From UBA2040 sp002332715 (GTDB lineage Bacteria > Bacteroidota > Bacteroidia > Flavobacteriales_D > Crocinitomicaceae), in assembly GCA_029242295.1 (NCBI GenBank), contig JAQWUF010000153.1:1-12958 (forward strand): a stretch of DNA of 12,958 bases, in the 5' to 3' direction. Below the pieces are notes generated by a model that saw only the letters and a list, made by a program, of their open reading frames with translations, was not told where the DNA came from and did not search any database. The translations under genes and the position numbers were made by a program. Shown piece by piece: positions 1-7,755 of this stretch (its first letter is position 1; the number at the start of each line of letters is the position of its first letter).

Positions 1-273
1 CCCTTCGACGATATTTAGAGTGCAATTTTATAGTTTTTCTGCTCAATTCTTTTTTCAATTAAATTCCATATTCTGCATCAATGAAAAACAAAAAAGAAAT
101 CAAAAAAAGTCATTGAAAAGCCACAAAATCAGTACCAAAGAGGAGCTTACATCATTTTAAATTCTCAATTTTTCGCTTTGATTAATTCACTATCAATAGA
201 ATTAACGAATCTTAATATCCAAACCCAAAGGCGTATGGTACATTTTATTATCTTTACTTTTTCGCAATTAAAC
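1..273. other. AT-rich leader region with no supported gene
   Basis: This stretch lies upstream of the M1 aminopeptidase. It is strongly AT-rich, with A and T runs. No full match to the Bacteroidota promoter (TTG, about 20 nt, TAnnTTTG) was found. The nearest partial boxes are TCGCTTTG at 173-180 and TATCTTTA at 249-256, each one base off consensus and neither with a TTG at the right distance. On the minus strand a frame starting with TTG at 58 stays open to the window edge (19 codons), directly after an in-frame TAA. It could be the first codons of a gene running off the left side, but 19 codons are too few to judge. Confidence 0.4.
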
Positions 274-2241
274 ATGAAGATTAAATTTTTAAAGTCTAAT
301 TTTTTTAAGCCTCAATTACTGCTCATCGTATTGGTTGTGGTATTTTCTAGTTGTGAGGACCCAGCGGCCAAAACTGACGAAAGCAAAAAGCCTGAAACTA
401 CAAAAGTTGAAGCATCCGATTCGCATTCTTACGCTAATATAGACGAAATACGTACGAAGCATTTGCATTTGGAAATGGATGTCAACTTTGAAAACGAAAC
501 AATTTACGGTGTTGCTCGTCATCAAATGGTGAACAAAGGGACGAAAATTGCCATTTTTGATGTCAAGAATCTAGCTATCCAAAAAGTAACTTTGGGTGAA
601 ACGGAGGAAGTTGAAACGACCTATGTTTTGGGCGAGAATGATTCACTTTTAGGTCAACCGCTTTCTGTGACCGTTGATTCGAATACGACTTTCGTCAATA
701 TTTATTACCAAACCACCGACAAATGCGAAGCTTTGGATTGGCTTGAACCGAAACTTACTTCGGGTAAAAAACACCCTTTCCTATATTCTCAGGGACAAGC
801 AATATTAACTAGATCGTGGATTCCGGTTCAAGGTACACCTTCGAATCGAATTACGTATTCAGCAGATGTGAAAGTTCCGATAGAACTAATGGCAGTGATG
901 AGCGCGACGAATCCACGAGAATTAGACTCTTTGGGCGAATATCATTTCGAAATGAAGCAAGCGATACCTTGTTATCTCATTGCTCTTGCTGTTGGAGATT
1001 TGCGTTATGTAGATTTGAACGAAAACTGTGGCGTGTACGCAGAACCTGAAATGATTGATGCTTGTGCAAAGGAATTTGAGGACCTTCCGACGATGAAATT
1101 GACCGCTGAAAAGCTTTTCGGTAAATACCAATGGGAGCAATATGATGTTATCGTGCTTCCAGACTCCTTCCCTTTTGGTGGAATGGAGAATCCACGGTTG
1201 ACTTTTGCGAATCCGACTTTGATAACCGGTGACAAAAGCTTGGTTTCAGTAATTGCGCACGAATTGGCTCATTCGTGGTCTGGAAATTTGGTCACCAATT
1301 CGGACTGGGACGATTTTTGGCTCAATGAAGGATTTACGGTGTACATCGAAAATCGGATAATGGAGGAATTGGAAGGAAAAGAAATTTCTGACATGCTTTC
1401 GCTCATTGAGTTTCAGGAATTGGAGTCGGAAATGGAAGTAATTTCTGCTGGTGCACATCCAGAGGATACGAAACTTAAACTTTCACTTGATGGGCGAAGT
1501 CCGGATGACGGAATGACTTCCGTCGCTTATGTAAAAGGAGCGTATTTCTTAAAAACCATAGAGAAAAGAGTTGGCCGCGCCAATTTTGATGTATTCTTGA
1601 AGCGTTATTTCCGCGAGTTTGCCTTTCAAACCATCACAACAGAGCAATTTGAGAAATTCTTGAATGAACGCTTGTTAAATCCGATGCGTATTCGTTTCAA
1701 TACGAAAGAATGGTTGTACGAAGAAGGATTGCCGAAAAACTGTGTGAAAATTGAGTCCAAACGATTCGATATGATTCAACAATACGTGGACTTGGTGGTT
1801 GATGGAAAAAACATTTTCAAGCGGAATTATGTCGACGGTAAAAAACTACAAGTAAAATCGAGAGACCAATTTATTACGCAGGAATGGTTGGCATTTATTA
1901 GAGCGTTACCTGATTCGTTGCCACTTCAAACTTATCGCAATCTAGACGCCAGAATGAATTTTAAAAATTGTGGAAATGCCGAAATTATGTTCGAATGGTA
2001 CATGAAAAACATCGACGCTGGAAACGACAAAGTGTATCCGCAAATGAAACGCTTTTTAACCAAAGTTGGTCGACGAAAATTTGTTGAACCATTGTTTGAA
2101 AAACTAAATGAAACGGAAGTCAATCACGCTTGGGCGAATAGGCATTATGCAGATATCCGTGATAATTATCATTTTGTGACCAGAAATACGGTAGATGGTA
2201 TTTTGAAATTTAAACCCATGGTAAAAGCAGGTTCAAAATAG
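274..2241 (+). CDS. M1 family aminopeptidase, leukotriene-A4-hydrolase type, lipoprotein
   Basis: This is a zinc metallopeptidase that should remove N-terminal residues from peptides; bacterial members of this branch act as aminopeptidases. The exopeptidase motif GGMEN is at residues 302-306. The zinc site HELAH (H329, E330, H333) is followed by the third ligand E352 in NEGF, which fits HExxH-x18-E exactly. Y419 in the YVKG motif matches the catalytic tyrosine of LTA4 hydrolase (Y383). The C-terminal third matches the helical domain typical of the LTA4H branch. The frame is open upstream to a TTG at 178, with another ATG at 235. I chose the ATG at 274 because it places a short lipoprotein signal at the N-terminus (two lysines, an L/V-rich core, then FSSC with C27). 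The resulting 655-residue protein is of normal size. The mature end (C27, E28, D29) is acidic, which in Bacteroidota sometimes accompanies surface display, but that is only a hint. It is convergent with valS, 59 bp apart. Confidence 0.93.
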   Translation: MKIKFLKSNFFKPQLLLIVLVVVFSSCEDPAAKTDESKKPETTKVEASDSHSYANIDEIRTKHLHLEMDVNFENETIYGVARHQMVNKGTKIAIFDVKNLAIQKVTLGETEEVETTYVLGENDSLLGQPLSVTVDSNTTFVNIYYQTTDKCEALDWLEPKLTSGKKHPFLYSQGQAILTRSWIPVQGTPSNRITYSADVKVPIELMAVMSATNPRELDSLGEYHFEMKQAIPCYLIALAVGDLRYVDLNENCGVYAEPEMIDACAKEFEDLPTMKLTAEKLFGKYQWEQYDVIVLPDSFPFGGMENPRLTFANPTLITGDKSLVSVIAHELAHSWSGNLVTNSDWDDFWLNEGFTVYIENRIMEELEGKEISDMLSLIEFQELESEMEVISAGAHPEDTKLKLSLDGRSPDDGMTSVAYVKGAYFLKTIEKRVGRANFDVFLKRYFREFAFQTITTEQFEKFLNERLLNPMRIRFNTKEWLYEEGLPKNCVKIESKRFDMIQQYVDLVVDGKNIFKRNYVDGKKLQVKSRDQFITQEWLAFIRALPDSLPLQTYRNLDARMNFKNCGNAEIMFEWYMKNIDAGNDKVYPQMKRFLTKVGRRKFVEPLFEKLNETEVNHAWANRHYADIRDNYHFVTRNTVDGILKFKPMVKAGSK

Positions 2242-2270
2242 CAAGATAAAGTTACAAGAACGTCAATTCA

Positions 2271-2298
2271 TAATCAGCCAATCCGTAATCAGCAATCC
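2271..2298. repeat. Imperfect tandem repeat in a convergent gap
   Basis: TAATCAGCCAATCC (2271-2284) is followed after one base by TAATCAGCAATCC (2286-2298). The second copy lacks one C. The repeat fills much of the 59-bp gap between the stops of the aminopeptidase and valS. No stable hairpin is visible in the gap, so how the two transcripts end here is unclear. Confidence 0.5.
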
Positions 2299-2300
2299 TA

Positions 2301-4928
2301 CTAATTCAATTCCGCCAACTTCTCTTCAAGAATAGCAATCTTGCCCAGAGCATCTGCTTCTTTCTTTTTCTCGATTGCCACCACTTTTTCCGGCGCACCT
2401 GCCATGAATTTTTCGTTCTTCAATTTGTTGTGAACGCTTTTCAAAAACCCTTTGGCATAGTTCAACTCTTCCGACAATTTAGCTTTCTCCGCTTCAACAT
2501 CAATCGCATCTCCAAAAGGAATGTAAAACTCATTTCCTCCGGCGATAAAACCATTTGCTTGTGCTACTTTTTCGGTAACATACTCCAATGAAGACAAATT
2601 CCCCATTTTAGAAATCACGCTGTCCATTGATTTATCAATTTCACCATTCGTTTTCACGAAAAGTTCCATTTTCACCTTGTTGGCAATGTTATTTTTCTTA
2701 CGGATGTTTCGAATATTTGTTATTACTTCTACCGCTTCTTCAAATGATTTCAAGATGGACGAATCCACTTTTTTCACTTTTGGCCATTCTGCCACGATGA
2801 TGTCTTCGCCTTCTTTTCTGTCCCTGATCAAATGCCACAACTCTTCAGCTATAAAAGGTGTAAAGGGTTGCGCCAATTTCAATAATTCTTCAAAGAATAC
2901 TTTCGTTTGACCCAATGTTTTAGCATCAATCGGCTGTTTGTAGCCTGGCTTAATCATCTCCAAATACCACGAACAGAAATCGTCCCAAACCAATTTGTAG
3001 ATCGCCATCAATGCTTCAGAAATCTTAAACTTATCGAACAAGTCATTGATTTGAGTTAAAGTTTCATTGAATTTCACCTCAAACCATTCAATCGCAATTT
3101 TCGACGATTCGGGCTGCGGCAAATCTTTCGACTGCCAAGAATCGACCAAACGATACGCATTCCAAACCTTATTGGTGAAATTTCTTCCTTGTTCACATTG
3201 TGAAGTATCGAAAGGCAAATCATTTCCTGCGGGAGATGAAATCAAAACACCCATTCGAACACCATCGGCTCCATAACGGTCGATTAATTCAATCGGATCT
3301 GGGGAATTCCCAAGAGATTTGGACATTTTACGGCCCAATTTATCTCGAACAATTCCTGTGTAGTACACATTTTTGAACGGAAGCTCACCCAAATATTCAT
3401 ATCCCGCCATGATCATACGGGCTACCCAGAAGAACATAATCTCAGGAGCAGTTACCAAATCATTGGTCGGATAATAATATTGTATTTCTTTATTCTTAGG
3501 ATCCGTCAAACCATTGAAAACCGAAATCGGCCACAACCAGCTTGAGAACCAAGTATCCAATACATCTTCGTCTTGTTTCAATTGCGAAACGGAAATAACA
3601 CGTCCACATTTATGCGAAGCGATTTTAGCTGCCTCTTCTATTGATTTTGCGATAACATAATCGTCCTCACCTTCTCCATAATAGTAGGCTGGAATTTGAT
3701 GTCCCCACCACAATTGACGAGAAATACACCAATCTTTCACATTGTCCAACCAATGACGATAGGTATTCTTGAATTTCTCCGGGTGAAACTTAATATTTCC
3801 ATTCATCACATTTTCTAAAGCTGGTGCCGCCAATTCTTTCATGGCAACGAACCATTGCAGTGATAAACGTGGTTCGATAACAGCATCCGTTCGTTCAGAA
3901 AATCCAACTTTATTGATGTGATCTTCGGTTTTCACCAAATAACCTTTATCGTATAATTCTTTTTCGATTACTTTTTTCACTTCAAAACGATCCATTCCCT
4001 CATAATGCGCTCCTTCAGCATTTAAGGTTCCGTTTGCATTGAAAATATCGATAGTTTCTAAGTCGTGTTTTTTTCCTAACTCGTAATCGTTCGTGTCATG
4101 CGCTGGCGTAACTTTCAAACAACCTGTTCCGAATGAAGGATCAACATATTCATCCAAAATAATTGGAATACTTCTGTTCACAATAGGTACAATCGCCGTT
4201 TTTCCGTGCAAATGCTTGAATCGAGGGTCTTCTGGGTGAATACAAATGGCGCTATCTCCCAAAATAGTTTCAGGGCGAGTCGTTGCAACGGTCAACCATT
4301 CATCTTCCGTTCCTGCTACTTTATAGCGCACGTAAAACAATTTCGAATTAACTTCTTTGTAGTTTACCTCTTCGTCAGACACGGCAGTCAAAGCTTCAGG
4401 ATCCCAATTCACCATTCGAACTGAACGATAAATCTTTCCTTTTTTGTACAAATCCATGAAAACGTTGATCACACTTTCCGAATAGAGTTTATCCATCGTG
4501 AAATGTGTGCGCTCCCAATCGCAAGACGCACCAAGTTTTTTCAGTTGTTCCAAGATGATTCCACCGTGTTTGTTTTTCCATTCAAAAGCATGCGACAAGA
4601 ATTCCTCTCTTGATAAATCGGACTTTTTGATTCCCTCTTTGCGCAGTTTTTGAACTACTTTTGCTTCGGTAGCAATGGAGGCGTGATCCGTTCCGGGAAC
4701 CCAACAAGCATTCTTTCCTAACATGCGCGCACGACGAACTAATACATCTTGAATCGTATTATTCAACATGTGTCCCATGTGTAAAACGCCCGTTACATTT
4801 GGCGGAGGAATGACGACGGTATAAGCTTCTCTTTCATCCGGTTCTGAATGAAAATAGCCCTTTTGCATCCAATGTGCATACCATTTTTCCTCTGCCTTAA
4901 GCGGCTCATACGTTTTGGGAATCTCCAT
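2301..4928 (-). CDS. valS: Valyl-tRNA synthetase
   Basis: This is an essential cytoplasmic class Ia enzyme that charges tRNA-Val with valine using ATP and edits mischarged threonine. Visible landmarks are the HIGH-type motif HMGH at residues 50-53 after PPPNVTG, the GTDHAS segment, and the CP1 editing domain with TTRPET at 216-221. They are followed by the SRQLWWGHQIPAY stretch, DTWFSSWLWP, and KMSKS at 534-538. The C-terminal 70 or so residues are a Lys/Glu/Leu-rich coiled coil, the tRNA-binding arm typical of bacterial ValRS. The 875 residues match the short bacterial form. The frame extends 8 codons further to a TTG, but that TTG lies inside the promoter -7 box at 4950-4957, so the ATG at 4928 is the better start. 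It is convergent with the M1 peptidase and divergent from the amidohydrolase. Confidence 0.98.
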   Translation of the reverse strand: MEIPKTYEPLKAEEKWYAHWMQKGYFHSEPDEREAYTVVIPPPNVTGVLHMGHMLNNTIQDVLVRRARMLGKNACWVPGTDHASIATEAKVVQKLRKEGIKKSDLSREEFLSHAFEWKNKHGGIILEQLKKLGASCDWERTHFTMDKLYSESVINVFMDLYKKGKIYRSVRMVNWDPEALTAVSDEEVNYKEVNSKLFYVRYKVAGTEDEWLTVATTRPETILGDSAICIHPEDPRFKHLHGKTAIVPIVNRSIPIILDEYVDPSFGTGCLKVTPAHDTNDYELGKKHDLETIDIFNANGTLNAEGAHYEGMDRFEVKKVIEKELYDKGYLVKTEDHINKVGFSERTDAVIEPRLSLQWFVAMKELAAPALENVMNGNIKFHPEKFKNTYRHWLDNVKDWCISRQLWWGHQIPAYYYGEGEDDYVIAKSIEEAAKIASHKCGRVISVSQLKQDEDVLDTWFSSWLWPISVFNGLTDPKNKEIQYYYPTNDLVTAPEIMFFWVARMIMAGYEYLGELPFKNVYYTGIVRDKLGRKMSKSLGNSPDPIELIDRYGADGVRMGVLISSPAGNDLPFDTSQCEQGRNFTNKVWNAYRLVDSWQSKDLPQPESSKIAIEWFEVKFNETLTQINDLFDKFKISEALMAIYKLVWDDFCSWYLEMIKPGYKQPIDAKTLGQTKVFFEELLKLAQPFTPFIAEELWHLIRDRKEGEDIIVAEWPKVKKVDSSILKSFEEAVEVITNIRNIRKKNNIANKVKMELFVKTNGEIDKSMDSVISKMGNLSSLEYVTEKVAQANGFIAGGNEFYIPFGDAIDVEAEKAKLSEELNYAKGFLKSVHNKLKNEKFMAGAPEKVVAIEKKKEADALGKIAILEEKLAELN

Positions 4929-4949
4929 GTTTTGCTTAAAATTAAGCGA

Positions 4950-4957
4950 CAAAGGTA
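4950..4957 (-). promoter_or_regulatory. Bacteroidota -7 promoter box for valS
   Basis: On the minus strand this reads TACCTTTG, a full match to TAnnTTTG, the -7 element used by the Bacteroidota housekeeping sigma factor. Its 3' end is 21 nt from the valS ATG, so the transcript would have a very short leader. I did not find a TTG at the usual spacing of about 20 nt upstream; the nearest leaves a gap of 24. The call rests on the -7 box and its position. Confidence 0.5.
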
Positions 4958-5094
4958 GTGAAAATGGAGGTGATTTTTAGTCAAGAATTGCACTATTTTT
5001 CACGAATACATAGTGATCTTTTGTTATGTCAAATAGATGTTCAGCTCTTTCCACTATGAAATTCTTATTAAATTTAGCAATCAAATATTCCATC

Positions 5095-6723
5095 ATGTAT
5101 AAATACTTTTTAGTTCCTTTCTTTATAATTATACTATCAGGTTGTATGAAAGGCCAAAAGGCCGATTTAGTCATTCACAATGCGATTATTCATACTATGG
5201 ATGAGAATGAAACAATTTATGAAGCGATTGCAATTAAGGATGGTAAAATATTGGAAATTGGTCCTGAACGACAAATATTGAATAAGTATTCGTCAGACGA
5301 AACGATAGATGCTGAAGGAAAAGAAGTTTATCCTGGTTTTACTGACGCGCATGGACATTTGATGCCCTATGCAGATATGAAATTGGGAGCTGATTTGTTT
5401 GGTTGTCGAACACTCGAAGAGTTATTGGTCAGAACGGAGAAATATACAGACAAATCGAATCGGAAATTTGTAGTTGGTCATGGTTGGGATCAATCTATGT
5501 GGGGTGGTGATGTATTGCCAACGAACGAGAAACTGAACGAAATATTCCCGAAAACTCCTGTTTACCTTTATAGAGTTGATGGACATGCCGTTTTGGTCAA
5601 CCAAGCTGCTTTGGACAAGGCGAAAATCACAGTAGAATCGATAATTCCTGGCGGACAAGTAACTATTGAAAATGGAGTTTGTACGGGTCTACTTTTAGAC
5701 AACGCGATGGATTCTATGTCGGCTATGATACCGACATACCCCGAAAAAGACAGGATAAATGCGCTATTGGAAATTCAAGAAGAACTTTTTCAATATGGTA
5801 TAACAAGTGTTCATGATGCCGGAATTGCCAGCAAAGATCTCCCCCTTTTCAAAAAGGTTGCTGAATCGAAGGGACTGAAGTTGAATGTTTATGGAATGCT
5901 GCGCAATTCACCTGAAAACAGAGCCTTTGTTGAAAAAAATGGTAAAATAAATTGGGGAAATTTTTACATTTCCAGCTTCAAAATGTTTGCTGATGGAGCT
6001 CTAGGATCTCGAGGAGCTTTGTTGAAGAAACCATATGCTGATGCGCACAATCATTTAGGAATCCAAACGACTACGCCAGAAGAAATGAACAACCTCGCCG
6101 ATTTTTGTTTAAAGCATGGATACCAATTGAACACCCACGCTATTGGTGATTCATCGAATGCTATTTTGTTGAACTTGTACGAAAAAGCATTTGCAGCGAA
6201 CCAAGATCACCGCTGGAGGATTGAACATGCACAAGTTGTAGACCCAAAAGATTTTGAATTATTCCGAAAGTATAACGTTTTTCCATCTGTTCAACCCACC
6301 CATGCGATTAGTGATATGCGATGGGCCGAAAATCGATTGGGAAAAGACCGTATGAAAGGCGCTTATGCGTACCAGTCCATTTTAAAAGAAACCGGAATTA
6401 TTACTATAGGAACAGACTTTCCGTTTGATCGTTTGAATCCATTTTTGACCATTTTTGCTGCTACTCAACGAAAAAACACGGATAATCAACCGAGCGGAGG
6501 ATTTAGATTGGAAGATGGGCTTTCCTTGATGGATTGTTTAAGAGGAATGACGATATGGGCAGCAATCGCTTCGTTTCAAGAGAAGTATTCAGGAACATTA
6601 GAAAAAGGGAAGGAAGCGAATTTAATCTTGCTTGAACACCCATTAAATTCGGGTGGTAGCTTTAGAGAGAATTTCTCAATGCTAACCGTTATCAAGGGTG
6701 AAATCGTTTATCGAATAGATTAG
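5095..6723 (+). CDS. Amidohydrolase of the YtcJ/Amidohydro_3 family, lipoprotein
   Basis: This is a metal-dependent hydrolase of the amidohydrolase superfamily, in the branch that includes YtcJ and N-substituted formamide deformylase. The exact substrate cannot be read from the sequence. Metal-site residues are in place: DAHGH (H86, H88), the probable carboxylated lysine K296 in FKMFADGALGSRGA, H348 in THAIGD, H378 in RIEHAQ, and D441 in GTDFPFD. The frame is open back to an ATG at 5026, but starting at 5095 puts a textbook lipoprotein signal at the N-terminus (MYKYF, a hydrophobic core, then LSGC with C17), so I use that start. The 542 residues are normal for the family. The residues after C17 are not acidic, which gives no hint of surface display. 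It likely acts in the periplasm or at the outer membrane. It is divergent from valS, and a hairpin terminator follows at 6740. Confidence 0.9.
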   Translation: MYKYFLVPFFIIILSGCMKGQKADLVIHNAIIHTMDENETIYEAIAIKDGKILEIGPERQILNKYSSDETIDAEGKEVYPGFTDAHGHLMPYADMKLGADLFGCRTLEELLVRTEKYTDKSNRKFVVGHGWDQSMWGGDVLPTNEKLNEIFPKTPVYLYRVDGHAVLVNQAALDKAKITVESIIPGGQVTIENGVCTGLLLDNAMDSMSAMIPTYPEKDRINALLEIQEELFQYGITSVHDAGIASKDLPLFKKVAESKGLKLNVYGMLRNSPENRAFVEKNGKINWGNFYISSFKMFADGALGSRGALLKKPYADAHNHLGIQTTTPEEMNNLADFCLKHGYQLNTHAIGDSSNAILLNLYEKAFAANQDHRWRIEHAQVVDPKDFELFRKYNVFPSVQPTHAISDMRWAENRLGKDRMKGAYAYQSILKETGIITIGTDFPFDRLNPFLTIFAATQRKNTDNQPSGGFRLEDGLSLMDCLRGMTIWAAIASFQEKYSGTLEKGKEANLILLEHPLNSGGSFRENFSMLTVIKGEIVYRID

Positions 6724-6739
6724 CATAGCCTTAAACGAA

Positions 6740-6773
6740 AAACACCCATTTCGATAATTAGAAACGGGTGTTT
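6740..6773. terminator. Bidirectional hairpin terminator
   Basis: Arms AAACACCCATTTC (6740-6752) and GAAACGGGTGTTT (6761-6773) flank an 8-nt loop. Twelve of 13 positions pair as plus-strand RNA (one A-C mismatch), while on the minus strand the same position becomes a G-U wobble. The arms end in T-rich or A-rich sequence in both directions. It lies between the convergent stops of the amidohydrolase and the porP gene and could serve both, being slightly better for the sigma/porP operon. Confidence 0.8.
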
Positions 6774-6793
6774 AAATATGTTATATGTCTTGA

Positions 6794-7750
6794 CTAGAAA
6801 GTCGGACAAGATATCGTTCTAAATTTCTTAGACTTCTTACGACATTGCACCAAGTACTGCATTGAAATCTCATGCGACCCTGCTGAAATTCCGTTGTTCA
6901 ATCTAGAAACTGTTAAATCATAACTATATCCTAAGCGGAAAGTAGTTGTTTGCACACCCAAAGTCAAGATAAACGCATCTTTATTTCTAAAGTAAGCACC
7001 TGCTGTGAATTGACTGTATTTAACGTAAGCTCCAATATTCAATTGTTCGAATCCTAGTTGATATGAATACAATACACTGGGCATGATCGTCGTAACGTTG
7101 GAGTATTTTGAACTACCACCTAAAGCAATATTTGCTGAAGCATGCGCTGTAAATCGCATTGGTAATTTAGACTCACCTACAATTAATGATTCATTTGGAC
7201 GATTCAAGTGATTCGCTGCAAAACCGATATTAAAGTTCTTGTTATAGACTACCGCTCCTGCAGAAGCATCGAAAAACCCTTTTGAACCTCCACGAGGAAC
7301 ATCATTTGTGGAATAGATAAAACCTCTTCTTGGGTCAATCATATCGCCAAACGTCAATTTATCCCAATCCAGAAATTTCTGAGTGTATGCCGCTTTTGCT
7401 CCAAAAAGTCCAGTCCATTTTCTTCCCAAACGCAAGTGGTAAGAATAAACAAGACCCAAAGTTGTTGTATTCAAAGTTTTTGCCTGTACATCATTGGTTA
7501 GAATAACACCAAATCCACCTGAAATATTATCAAAATATTGGTCATATGCAGCCGCATAACTGACGTAGTTACCGCTTAAAGCAGGCCATTGATTTCTATA
7601 ATTTGCAGCAAATCTTGCACATCCGTTTGTTCCCGCAAAAGCTGGATTTAAATAGAGGGGGTTAGCGTAAAACTGAGTGAATTCCAGGTCTTGCGCTGAC
7701 GCGGTCAACGATGTGCAAACAAACACGGCAGAAAAAAGTAATTTTCTCAT
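6794..7750 (-). CDS. PorP/SprF family outer-membrane protein linked to type IX secretion
   Basis: PorP/SprF proteins are outer-membrane barrels of Bacteroidota that work with the type IX secretion system, often tied to one secreted adhesin or to anchoring gliding components. A Sec signal peptide (residues 1-19, cut after ASA before Q20) leads into the family signature FTQFYANPLYLNPAFAGT (24-41). The YRNQW motif (51-55) and the YDQYFDNISGGFGV stretch (69-82) follow, and then alternating barrel strands. The protein ends in a basic tail with cysteines, finishing CPTF, as is common in this family as I recall it. The 318 residues are normal. It is the last gene of the sigma/anti-sigma operon, 5 nt after the anti-sigma stop, so it is almost certainly co-transcribed. 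No secreted partner protein is encoded in the window. Confidence 0.93.
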   Translation of the reverse strand: MRKLLFSAVFVCTSLTASAQDLEFTQFYANPLYLNPAFAGTNGCARFAANYRNQWPALSGNYVSYAAAYDQYFDNISGGFGVILTNDVQAKTLNTTTLGLVYSYHLRLGRKWTGLFGAKAAYTQKFLDWDKLTFGDMIDPRRGFIYSTNDVPRGGSKGFFDASAGAVVYNKNFNIGFAANHLNRPNESLIVGESKLPMRFTAHASANIALGGSSKYSNVTTIMPSVLYSYQLGFEQLNIGAYVKYSQFTAGAYFRNKDAFILTLGVQTTTFRLGYSYDLTVSRLNNGISAGSHEISMQYLVQCRKKSKKFRTISCPTF

Positions 7751-7755
7751 TTTTA

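Noticed and set aside
81..116. Small lysine-rich frame of 11 codons starting with ATG at 81
   Set aside because: The composition simply reflects the A-rich DNA; there is no promoter or other support.
178..273. Upstream extension of the M1 peptidase from a TTG at 178 or an ATG at 235
   Set aside because: It would bury the lipoprotein signal peptide about 32 or 13 residues into the protein; the ATG at 274 gives a proper N-terminal signal.
5026..5094. Upstream ATG at 5026 for the amidohydrolase
   Set aside because: It adds 23 residues before a perfect lipoprotein signal (LSGC); the ATG at 5095 fits better.
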